Below are positions 42,848-50,423 of a stretch of DNA of 53,418 bases, in pieces. Each line of letters opens with the position of its first letter. Position 1 is the stretch's first letter. The notes below the pieces were generated by a model. The model made no database searches and had not been told where the DNA came from. It saw only the letters and a program-made list of their open reading frames with translations. This stretch comes from Clostridia bacterium (GTDB taxonomy: Bacteria; Bacillota; Clostridia; Christensenellales; Aristaeellaceae), in NCBI GenBank assembly GCA_017481825.1, contig JAFUOR010000054.1, forward strand, positions 1 through 53,418. The letters are read 5' to 3'. Made by a program: the position numbers and the translations under genes.

Positions 42848-43828
42848 ATGTTTGATCTGCTGAAGAAGGTGCTTGCGCCTATCGGCCCCTCTGGCCTGGA
42901 GGCGCCTGCGGCCGAAGTCATCCGCGAGGAAATCAGGGGCTGCGTCGATACCATTGAGACCGACGCCCTGGGCAATCTGATTGCCACCAAGCTGGGCAAG
43001 GCGGAAAATCCCCGCAAGGTGATGCTGAGCGCCCATATGGATCATATCGGCTATATCGTCACCGGCATTGAGAAGGAAGGCTATCTGCGTGTGACCAATG
43101 TGGGTGGCATCGGCATGAACGCCAGCCTGACCCGTCATGTGGTGTTCCCCAATGGCGTGCATGGCGTGGTGGTGGCCGAGCCTGTGTCCGGCCAGCCTGC
43201 GCTGAAGAACCTGTTCGTCGATATCGGCGCGCAGGATAAGGAGGACGCGCTTAAAATGGTATCCCTTGGCGATGTAGCGGTCTATGCCAACGACTGCTTC
43301 CGCCTGGGTGAGAACCGTGTGGCGGCCCCCGCCATGGACGATCGCTGTGCCTGCGCGCTGCTGGTGAAGCTCCTGCAAACTCTGGGCGACACACAGGATA
43401 CCATCATTGCCGTGTTCTCCGTGCAGGAGGAGGTCGGCTGCCGCGGCGCGAAGGTGGCCTCCTTTGCCAAGGCGCCCGATGTGGGCATTGCGCTGGACGT
43501 GACCGGCTGGGGCGACACCCCCGGTACGACGCAGCCTGAAATCAAGCTGGGCGAGGGCGTTGGCGTGAAGGTGATGGATCGCGGCAGCATCTCCAACCCA
43601 GAATTGCGGGATGCACTGCTGGCTGCCGGTGAAAAGGCCGGCGTCAAGACCCAGCGCGAGATTCTGCCCTATGGCGGCACCGATGCTTCCGCCATGCAGC
43701 TGAGCCGCGGCGGTATTCCGGTGTGCACGCTGTCCATCCCCTGCCGCTATGTGCACTCAGCCTGCGAGGTCATCGACATGCGCGATATGGATGCGGCGCT
43801 CAGGCTCATGCAGACCTATTTTGCGTAA
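42848..43828 (+). CDS. M42 family metallo-aminopeptidase (copy 3)
   Basis: A 326-residue paralogue. ATG 42848 follows AAGGAG; a longer frame begins inside copy 2 but lacks a binding site. Motifs: SAHMDHIGYIV (His where the others have Glu), MDDRCA, QEEVGCRGAK, ALDVT, GGTDASAMQLSRGGIP and CRYVHSAC. It lies 19 bases after copy 2 and ends the peptidase operon before a stem-loop. Confidence 0.92.
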   Translation: MFDLLKKVLAPIGPSGLEAPAAEVIREEIRGCVDTIETDALGNLIATKLGKAENPRKVMLSAHMDHIGYIVTGIEKEGYLRVTNVGGIGMNASLTRHVVFPNGVHGVVVAEPVSGQPALKNLFVDIGAQDKEDALKMVSLGDVAVYANDCFRLGENRVAAPAMDDRCACALLVKLLQTLGDTQDTIIAVFSVQEEVGCRGAKVASFAKAPDVGIALDVTGWGDTPGTTQPEIKLGEGVGVKVMDRGSISNPELRDALLAAGEKAGVKTQREILPYGGTDASAMQLSRGGIPVCTLSIPCRYVHSACEVIDMRDMDAALRLMQTYFA

Positions 43829-43831
43829 ATC

Positions 43832-43884
43832 CTCGTATACGAGTGAAGCGGAGAGAAGCGGCGACGGTTTCTCTCCGCTTCCTT
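43832..43884 (+). terminator. Palindrome and long stem-loop after the peptidase operon
   Basis: A 12-bp perfect palindrome CTCGTATACGAG (43832-43843) directly precedes a 13-bp perfect stem (43845-43857 with 43869-43881), then CTT. The T-run is poor, so termination may be partial and the downstream genes may be read through. Confidence 0.55.
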
Positions 43885-43919
43885 AAAGCGTTCATCATCC
43901 TGTTCATGGAGGCTGTTTC

Positions 43920-45890
43920 ATGCTCGCCACGCTCTATCTTGCCGTCTATCTTGCCTGCGGATGCCTGATTGTCCGCTGGCTCCTTCCGCGCCACCCGGTG
44001 CTCAACCGGGCGTGGCTGGGGGCGAGCCTTGGGCTGCTCATGATGATGTGGCTCCCGGCGCTTATGGCCTTTGCGGCGGATTTCACGGTGAAGGCGCATC
44101 TGCTGGCGCTGCCGCCGCTGGGGCTGCTCACGGGCGCGGCATACCTGGCGCGGGACAGGCGTCCTGCCAGGGGCTGGGATGAGGCAGAAGCGCACCTTCT
44201 GCGCCAGATGCTGATGGTGGTGCTGCCGCTCACGGTGCTCTCGGGTTATCTGCAGTACACCCATAATGTCCGCATCGGCGAGGATGGCGGCTGGTGGGTC
44301 GGGCAGAGCACCTACGGCGATCTGGCGATGCACATGTCCTTCGTGACCTCGCTGAAAAACGCCTCCTTCCCGCCGGAGTATGCGATCTTCCCCGGTCAGC
44401 AGCTGTCCTATCCTTTCCTCATGGACAGCCTGAGCACCTCCTTTTACCTCCTTGGCTGGAGCCTGCAGGCTTCCCTGGCGATTCCTGGTACGCTGATGAT
44501 GGCGCTGTGCTACATGGGCGTGATGTGCCTGGCCCGCGAAATGACCACGGGGAAGAAAACGATCATTCTGGCGGCGCTGCTGTTCTTCCTGAACGGCGGC
44601 TTGGGCTTCCTGTATGACTTTGACCTGGCCGGTGGGACGGAATCCGACGGTACGCTGACCCTCTGGACGCGCATTGAAGCCATCCTTGACGGCTACTACA
44701 CCACCCCCACCAATCAGCCCACGCCGAATAATCTGCGCTGGTCGAACGTCATTGCCGACCTGATGCTGCCCCAGCGGACGCTCCTGGGCGGCTGGTGTAT
44801 GGTGATCCCGTGCTTCTATCTGCTGTATACGGCCTTTGATCCGGCCCGGCGGGAAGGAAAGCGCCTCCGCCCGGTGGTGCTGCTGGGCGTATGGGGCGGC
44901 GCGCTGCCGCTGATTCACACCCATTCCTTCACAGCCCTGGCGCTGTGCTCGGCGGGAATGCTGCTCTACGACCTGATTCGCGATGAAAAGCGTCTGGAGC
45001 AGCTGAGCCATTACGCCCTCTATGGCGGTATCGCGCTGGTGCTGTCGTTGCCCCAGCTTCTGGGATTCACCTTCAATCAGGTGTTCCAGGAGGATATGGC
45101 GGACGCCAGCAACTCTTTTATCGAGCTGTGGTTCAACTGGGTCAATTCTGCGGACGGCACGCCTTCCGGCATGATCGACGGATATGGCTGGTTCTATGTC
45201 AAGAACATCGGCCTGCCCTTCCTGCTGCTCATCCTCGCGCTCTTTGAAAAGGACGCCAGGCAGCGGCGCATTTTCGCCGGTGCGCTGCCCATTATCCTGG
45301 CAGCGGAATTCATCCGCTTCCAGCCGAATATCTATGATAACAATAAGCTGCTATACCTTGCATGGCTGATGTGCTGCATGATTGTAGCCAACTACTGCCG
45401 CGTGCTGTGGCAGCGCATGAAGGGCCTTCGGGCCCGTCCGGTGATCGCAGGACTGGCGGCGGTGACGTTCTTCCTCTCCGCGGGGCTGACCCTGTGGCGC
45501 GAGGGCGTCAGCAGCTATCAAGCCTTCTCCCGGCAGGCGGTGGAGGTGGGCGAGTATGCCCGCGACAACACCGAGGAGCATGCCACCTTCCTCACCGGCA
45601 CGCATCACCTGAACCCCATTGCCTCCATCGCCGGACGCAATATCGTCTGCGGCCCGGATTTGTGGCTGTACTATCACGGCTTTGACACCTCCACGCGCAA
45701 TGCGGATATCCGCCGCTTCTATTACGATCCCCAGGGTAATCAGGACGTGATCGGGCTCTATGATGTGGACTACATCCTCGTCTCCAGCTACGAGCGCTCC
45801 AACTACACCATCGATACGGAAGCGCTGGATCGGCTGTATACGCAGGTCTTCTCCAACGGCGAGGCCACGATCTGGCAGGTGGGGGAATGA
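43920..45890 (+). CDS. Large polytopic membrane protein, GT-C-like
   Basis: A 656-residue protein with about twelve membrane spans and a soluble C-terminal domain of about 125 residues. The first large external loop (GEDGGWWVGQSTYGDLAMHMSF, then PGQQLSYPFLMDSLS) has the acidic/aromatic character of GT-C glycosyltransferases that use lipid-linked sugars. I do not recognise a named family, so function is open. GGAGG lies 7 bases before the ATG. The stop overlaps the start of a 74-residue gene. It heads a tightly packed run extending to the esterase gene. Confidence 0.6.
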   Translation: MLATLYLAVYLACGCLIVRWLLPRHPVLNRAWLGASLGLLMMMWLPALMAFAADFTVKAHLLALPPLGLLTGAAYLARDRRPARGWDEAEAHLLRQMLMVVLPLTVLSGYLQYTHNVRIGEDGGWWVGQSTYGDLAMHMSFVTSLKNASFPPEYAIFPGQQLSYPFLMDSLSTSFYLLGWSLQASLAIPGTLMMALCYMGVMCLAREMTTGKKTIILAALLFFLNGGLGFLYDFDLAGGTESDGTLTLWTRIEAILDGYYTTPTNQPTPNNLRWSNVIADLMLPQRTLLGGWCMVIPCFYLLYTAFDPARREGKRLRPVVLLGVWGGALPLIHTHSFTALALCSAGMLLYDLIRDEKRLEQLSHYALYGGIALVLSLPQLLGFTFNQVFQEDMADASNSFIELWFNWVNSADGTPSGMIDGYGWFYVKNIGLPFLLLILALFEKDARQRRIFAGALPIILAAEFIRFQPNIYDNNKLLYLAWLMCCMIVANYCRVLWQRMKGLRARPVIAGLAAVTFFLSAGLTLWREGVSSYQAFSRQAVEVGEYARDNTEEHATFLTGTHHLNPIASIAGRNIVCGPDLWLYYHGFDTSTRNADIRRFYYDPQGNQDVIGLYDVDYILVSSYERSNYTIDTEALDRLYTQVFSNGEATIWQVGE

Positions 45891-46111
45891 AAATGGAAAG
45901 ACTCCTGCGCTACTCCCTTGACCATGACCGGGTCATCCGCCTGATGCTCTTTCAGGAGGGCAGGCTCAGCCAGGTCAACGCCCGCGTGATCTTCTACGAT
46001 GCGGAGAAGGTTGATTACATCACCACACGCTCGCCCCGCACCCAGACAGTGCAGCGGGCCGATATCCTGTCCGTCGATTTCCGAAAGGGGGACGACGGTC
46101 AGGTGCTATAA
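45887..46111 (+). CDS. Small hypothetical protein
   Basis: A 74-residue soluble protein, not recognised. It starts MKMERLLRYSLDHDRVIRLML at ATG 45887, overlapping the previous stop by 4 bases. The predicted pattern is beta-rich with ARVIFYDAEKVDYITTRSP, somewhat like the WYL/SH3-type small barrels, but this is only an impression. Position and coupling argue it is real. Confidence 0.6.
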   Translation: MKMERLLRYSLDHDRVIRLMLFQEGRLSQVNARVIFYDAEKVDYITTRSPRTQTVQRADILSVDFRKGDDGQVL

Positions 46112-46132
46112 CACGAAAGCGAGGGATTGGGT

Positions 46133-46408
46133 ATGTTCAAGCCTGTCATTCTGGTCGTTCTAATCATCACCAACGCAGTCGCCTTCATCCTCATGGCACT
46201 GGACAAGGCGAAGGCGAAGAAGGGAGCCTGGCGCATTCCTGAAAAGACGCTCTTCCTGGCAACCGCCCTCTTCGGCGGCCTTGGAGGAACGCTGGGCATG
46301 TTTTTGCTGCGCCATAAGACGAAGCACTGGTATTTCAAGCTCGGCTTCCCGGCGCTTCTCATCCTGCAGATCGTGCTGCTGGTGCTGGGCGCGGCGGCGC
46401 TGGCGTAA
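46133..46408 (+). CDS. DUF1294 family small membrane protein
   Basis: A 91-residue protein with an N-terminal span, the DUF1294 signature DKAKAKKGAWRIPEKTLF and GGLGGTLGMFLLRHKTKHWYF, and a C-terminal span. ATG 46133 follows GAGGGA; a TTG at 46127 is a less likely start. Function of the family is unknown. It lies 22 bases before rarA. Confidence 0.85.
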   Translation: MFKPVILVVLIITNAVAFILMALDKAKAKKGAWRIPEKTLFLATALFGGLGGTLGMFLLRHKTKHWYFKLGFPALLILQIVLLVLGAAALA

Positions 46409-46430
46409 TTCGGACGAAGGACTGAATACA

Positions 46431-47732
46431 ATGAGCGACTTATTTTCCATGGACAGTTCCGCGCCCCTGGCAGACCGGATGCGTCCGCGCACGCTGGAGG
46501 AGTTCATCGGCCAGGAGCATCTGGTGGGACAGGGTCGGCTGCTACGCCGCGCCATCGAGGCAGACCGGCTGACCTCCTCCATCTTCTTTGGCCCGCCGGG
46601 CTGCGGCAAAACGACCCTGGCGTCCATCATTGCCGGAGCGACGAAGGCCCATTTTGTGCAGCTCAATGCCGTCACCAGCGGCGTGGCAGATGTGCGCGAT
46701 GTGCTCAAGGCCGCGCAGGAGCGCCGCGCCCTCTACGGGCAGCCGACGTATTTGCTGCTGGACGAGTGCCATCGCTGGTCGAAGGCCCAGAGCGACAGCA
46801 TCCTTCCGGCCATTGAGCGGGGCATCATCCGTTTCATCGGCTCCACCACGGAGAATCCCATGGTGGCCATGACGCCCGCAATCGTCAGCCGGTGCCGGGT
46901 GTTCCAGTTCCAGGCGCTGAACGAGGGGCATATCATGACCGCCATGAAGCGCGCTCTGGCGGATAAGGAGCGCGGCTACGGCCAGCTGAACATCTGCATG
47001 GACGATGCAGCCCTGCACCACATTGCCCGCATTGCGGGCGGCGATACCCGCGCGGCGCTGGGCGCAGTGGAGTTGGCGGTGCTGACCACCCCGGCGGATG
47101 AGGACGGCGTGATACATGTTGACCTTGCCGTGGCGGAGGAGTCCATCCAGAAGCCCATGATGCGCTGCGATGAGAGTCTGTATTACGATATGCTCAGCGC
47201 GTTCTGCAAGAGCCTTCGCGGTTCGGACAGCGACGCGGCGCTGGCGTGGTTTGCGCGGCTTATCTACGCGGGGGTGGATCCGCGCATCATCTGTCGGCGC
47301 ATCATCGCCCATGCCAGCGAGGATGTGGGCGTGGCCAACCCCATCGCCATGCTGCAGGCGCAGGCAGCGGCAGCTGATCTGGAATTCGTCGGTATGCCGG
47401 AGGCGCGCTTGCCTATCGCTCAGGCCATCATCGCCGTGTGCGAGAGCCCCAAGAGCAACGCCGTATCTGCTGCGGTGGATGCTGCCATGGCAGATGCGGA
47501 AAAGGGCGGCTTCGGCCCCGTACCGGTGCACCTGCGGGACACGCACTACGCAGGTCATGAACGCATCGGCAGCGGCGATGGATATAAGTATCCGCACAAT
47601 TTCCCCGGCCACTGGGTCAGACAGGAATACATGCCCCCGGAGGTTCGCGGCAGGAAGTATTACCAGCCTACGGAAATGGGGCATGAGGCGACAATCCTCA
47701 GGAATCATCAGGTGAGGGAGGGCAAAAAATGA
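46431..47732 (+). CDS. rarA: Replication-associated recombination protein A (RarA/MgsA)
   Basis: A 433-residue AAA+ ATPase related to clamp-loader and RuvB motors, acting at stalled replication forks. Walker A GPPGCGKT is at 54-61; the Walker B region is LLLDECHRW at about 107-115, where homologues usually have DEIHR. Sensor 1 is IRFIGSTTENP. The C-terminal tetramerisation domain includes RIICRRIIAHASEDVG and ends GRKYYQPTEMGHE. ATG 46431 is chosen over an earlier frame start overlapping DUF1294, because homologues start just before LADRMRPRTLEEFIGQ. Confidence 0.94.
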   Translation: MSDLFSMDSSAPLADRMRPRTLEEFIGQEHLVGQGRLLRRAIEADRLTSSIFFGPPGCGKTTLASIIAGATKAHFVQLNAVTSGVADVRDVLKAAQERRALYGQPTYLLLDECHRWSKAQSDSILPAIERGIIRFIGSTTENPMVAMTPAIVSRCRVFQFQALNEGHIMTAMKRALADKERGYGQLNICMDDAALHHIARIAGGDTRAALGAVELAVLTTPADEDGVIHVDLAVAEESIQKPMMRCDESLYYDMLSAFCKSLRGSDSDAALAWFARLIYAGVDPRIICRRIIAHASEDVGVANPIAMLQAQAAAADLEFVGMPEARLPIAQAIIAVCESPKSNAVSAAVDAAMADAEKGGFGPVPVHLRDTHYAGHERIGSGDGYKYPHNFPGHWVRQEYMPPEVRGRKYYQPTEMGHEATILRNHQVREGKK

Positions 47733-48637
47733 AGCTGATGAAGAAGCGCGAGCGTAACATTTCCGTTCGCAAGGCGGCAAACTATGCCATCGTCATCAAC
47801 AGCCTTCAGATTCTGCTGATTCTGGTGGTGCTCTTTGCGGTGCTGATCATCCCGGAGATTGAGGCCAGCCCCAAGCTGATGCTGATGCTTACGCTGGTTG
47901 CGGCGCTGGTAGTCATCTGGGGCGCGGTGGTGGATATCCGCGAGGCGCTGTCCACCCGCAAGCTCCTCAGCCAGCTGGACGATATGGACGATACCATCGA
48001 CGCCATGTCCGATCTGAACAACACCCTGCGCTCCCAGCGCCATGACTTCCTCAACCATCTGCAGGTGGTTTACAGCCTCATGGAAATGGAAGAATACGAG
48101 GAAGCCAATGAGTACATCGAGAAGGTATATGGACGCATCACCTCTGTCAGCCGGGTGCTTAAAACGGCCAATCCCGCCATCAACGCGCTCTTGCAGGTGA
48201 AGCTCGCTGCCTGCGACAAGGCGCATGTGCCCGTGACCCTGAACATCACCTCCAAGCTGGAGACCCTGGAAATGTCCATTCCCGGGTGGGAGATGTGCAA
48301 GGTGCTGTCCAATCTCATCGACAACGCCATCGACGCGATGGAGACCATCCCCCAGAAAAAGCGCCAGCTGACCATCGCATTATCGGAAAACCTGAAGCAG
48401 TTCTGCTTCACCGTTGCCAATACCGGCACGCCGATTGCCCAGGACATGCAAGCGACGATCTTCCAGCCCGGCATGACCACCAAGGGCGATGGTCACGGCA
48501 TGGGTCTGTACATCGTGCGCAAGACGCTCAATGAGCGCGGCGGCGATATCACCCTGACCAGCGACGCCCATCAGACGGCCTTCAGCGGCTTTGTGCCCAA
48601 GGCCGCCCTCGCTGCGGAAAAGGAGGAAACGAAATGA
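47729..48637 (+). CDS. Spo0B-type sensor histidine kinase without adjacent regulator
   Basis: A 302-residue membrane kinase. Two spans (about 19-41 and 50-70) with almost no extracellular loop are followed by a SPOB_a-type phosphoacceptor helix: His105 in RSQRHDFLNHLQ. The GHKL ATPase domain has N-box LSNLIDNAIDAM and G-box GDGHGMGLYIVRKTL. Such kinases (DpiB/CitA-like core, also AgrC-like) usually pair with a response regulator; none is in this operon. With no sensory loop it may sense the membrane or an intracellular signal. Its start overlaps rarA by 4 bases and its stop overlaps the esterase gene by 4. Confidence 0.85.
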   Translation: MKLMKKRERNISVRKAANYAIVINSLQILLILVVLFAVLIIPEIEASPKLMLMLTLVAALVVIWGAVVDIREALSTRKLLSQLDDMDDTIDAMSDLNNTLRSQRHDFLNHLQVVYSLMEMEEYEEANEYIEKVYGRITSVSRVLKTANPAINALLQVKLAACDKAHVPVTLNITSKLETLEMSIPGWEMCKVLSNLIDNAIDAMETIPQKKRQLTIALSENLKQFCFTVANTGTPIAQDMQATIFQPGMTTKGDGHGMGLYIVRKTLNERGGDITLTSDAHQTAFSGFVPKAALAAEKEETK

Positions 48638-49548
48638 GCCGCACCATCCTGACGCCCTACACGCCGGAAAATTTCCCGGAGAACATGACGCTGCCCGAGG
48701 GCGCCCGTTCGGTGCGCTGGCAGGATACCTTCGGCTACGGCGTGGCTTTCAAGCCTGATATCGTCTATGCCCAGCGCGATGGCGAGACGCTGCATATCCA
48801 GCATCTCTGTCCCCGCAATGACCGTACGGACAATCCGCTGATTGTGTACGTGCAGGGGTCTGCGTGGTTCCGGCAGGATGTGTTCATCCATCTGCCGGAG
48901 ATGATACGCATGTGCCAGAAGGGCTACTGCGTGGCGCTGGTGCAGTACCGTCCCAGCACTACCGCGCCATTCCCTGCTCAGGCGGAGGACGTGAAGAGTG
49001 CGCTGCGCTTTTTGCGCAGGAACGCCCAGAAGTACCGCTTTGACCCGGATCGTGTGGCGATCTGGGGCGATTCCAGCGGCGGACACACGGCGCTCATGGC
49101 AGGGATCACGGGCGATGCATGGCCGAAGCATCCGGATGACGACACCACCACGGCGCAGGTGCGCTGCATCGTCGACTGGTACGGCCCGACCGTAATCAGT
49201 GAGATGGGCTATGAGCCCAGCGGAAACGAGCATACCAGCCCGGATTGCCCCGAGGGATGGCTCATCGGCCATCTGCCGGTGCAGGAGCATCCTGAGCTTG
49301 CGGCAAGAACCGTGCCCCAAAGTTATCTGCGCGCGGATGTGCCCACGCCGCCCATCCTGATCATGCACGGCAGCCGCGATATGACGGTCAATTTCCAGCA
49401 GAGCGTGCATCTTTACCAGAAGCTGCGCGAGATGGGCAAGGAGGCTGAATTCATCCGCCTGGAGGGCGCTGATCACGGCTGGCGGGGCTTCTGCTGTGAC
49501 GCAGCGCTGGACGAGGTGGATGCCTTCCTTCGGAAACATCTGTACTGA
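48634..49548 (+). CDS. Alpha/beta hydrolase, esterase/lipase family
   Basis: A 304-residue cytosolic hydrolase of the carboxylesterase/BD-FAE-like group. Nucleophile Ser147 in GDSSGG, Asp in HGSRDMTV and His in GADHGW form the triad. The oxyanion strand reads VYVQGSAWF instead of the common HGGGW. CIVDWYGPT is typical of acyl-esterases acting on sugars or peptides. It is translationally coupled to the kinase gene. The substrate is unknown. Confidence 0.85.
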   Translation: MSRTILTPYTPENFPENMTLPEGARSVRWQDTFGYGVAFKPDIVYAQRDGETLHIQHLCPRNDRTDNPLIVYVQGSAWFRQDVFIHLPEMIRMCQKGYCVALVQYRPSTTAPFPAQAEDVKSALRFLRRNAQKYRFDPDRVAIWGDSSGGHTALMAGITGDAWPKHPDDDTTTAQVRCIVDWYGPTVISEMGYEPSGNEHTSPDCPEGWLIGHLPVQEHPELAARTVPQSYLRADVPTPPILIMHGSRDMTVNFQQSVHLYQKLREMGKEAEFIRLEGADHGWRGFCCDAALDEVDAFLRKHLY

Positions 49549-49553
49549 CAGTA

Positions 49554-49582
49554 TAGACAAAAGCTGACCCGTGTAGTATAAT
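49554..49582 (+). promoter_or_regulatory. Promoter for the small XRE regulator
   Basis: TAGACA (49554-49559), 17 bases, TATAAT (49577-49582), 35 bases before the start codon. Confidence 0.8.
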
Positions 49583-49616
49583 AATGCTGATATCCGCAGA
49601 AACGGGGGAGGGCAAT

Positions 49617-49958
49617 ATGGATTATGTCGTGATGGGCCGCCGTGTGCACAAGCTCAGGGTGCAGCAGGGAATGACCCAGGCCGAACTGGCCAAGAAGCTG
49701 AAGGTATCGCCCTCCTTTGTGGGGCATATCGAGCGGGGAACTCGCGCCACCAGCCTGGAGACCTTCATGGCCCTGTGCGAGGTGCTGTCCACGTCTCCCA
49801 GTCACTTGATGGGTCTTGGCGTGGGGCAGTATCTGAGCAGTTTGCCGGAGGATACCACGGATCCCCAGCGCCGGATCATCGGCGTGGTGCTGGAGGCTGC
49901 GCTGGAGCAGATCCGCATCGAAAAGCAGCGGGGAGACGAAGAAACGCAGGCGGAGTGA
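49617..49958 (+). CDS. Small XRE-family transcriptional regulator
   Basis: A 113-residue protein. Residues 7-62 form an XRE helix-turn-helix (GMTQAELAKKLKVSPSFVGHIERG). The rest is a short helical tail that may dimerise. GGGGGAGGG lies before ATG 49617; an in-frame ATG at 49584 would lie at or upstream of the transcription start. It has its own near-consensus promoter, and the ileS promoter follows directly, so it is a single-gene unit. Target unknown. Confidence 0.88.
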   Translation: MDYVVMGRRVHKLRVQQGMTQAELAKKLKVSPSFVGHIERGTRATSLETFMALCEVLSTSPSHLMGLGVGQYLSSLPEDTTDPQRRIIGVVLEAALEQIRIEKQRGDEETQAE

Positions 49959-49977
49959 GAAAAAGTTGAAGAACCTC

Positions 49978-50006
49978 TTGCAAAATCTGCCGGACTCGCT
50001 TATAAT
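49978..50006 (+). promoter_or_regulatory. Promoter for the T-box-ileS transcript
   Basis: TTGCAA (49978-49983), 17 bases, TATAAT (50001-50006). Transcription should begin at about 50013. Confidence 0.82.
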
Positions 50007-50012
50007 GTAGCC

Positions 50013-50391
50013 AACGTTCACGCAGATGGGGACGGCGAGGCAGCGCGCCTTCAGCGAGCCGGTGGATGGTGAAAGTCCGGCAGGAAAGCGAGCCGTCCAG
50101 GTCGGAGCTTCAGCTCCGACGAGCGTTGTCATTGCTTGCAATGATGACGTGCAGCCAGTACCCGGCCTTGTGCCGGGAGATGGCCGGACATGCAGATCAC
50201 CCCGGAGTGAGGCGTCCTGAATCAAGTAGGGATGCCCGGGTGCTCCCGATACAGGGCAGGCAGTGGGAGTATTTCCCGTTTCTGCCATGAGTGGACGGCT
50301 GACGCCGTCAAGCTTGGGTGGTACCGCGGATTGAATCAGCCAATGGCTGTGCATCCGTCCCAGTAGATGTTTGCTGGGGCGGATTTTCTTT
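50013..50391 (+). promoter_or_regulatory. T-box leader (tRNA-Ile riboswitch) of ileS
   Basis: A long leader between promoter and ileS. The T-box core TGGGTGGTACCGCG is at 50315-50328. Stem I begins near CGTTCAC (about 50015-50021), pairing with GTGAGGCG at about 50207-50214, and includes the distal-loop style segment GCGAGCCGGTGG. The likely specifier is ATC (Ile) at 50196-50198, followed by A. Uncharged tRNA-Ile should bind the specifier and the T-box bulge, forming the antiterminator and allowing ileS transcription. The downstream terminator is listed separately. Confidence 0.93.
50353..50391 (+). terminator. Regulated terminator of the ileS T-box
   Basis: ATCCGTCCCAG (50353-50363) pairs with CTGGGGCGGAT (50374-50384, one G-U), then TTTTCTTTT. 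It competes with the antiterminator that contains the T-box sequence. Confidence 0.9.
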
Positions 50392-50423
50392 TGTCTGCCC
50401 CGTGAGTTACAGGAGGGAAAACC

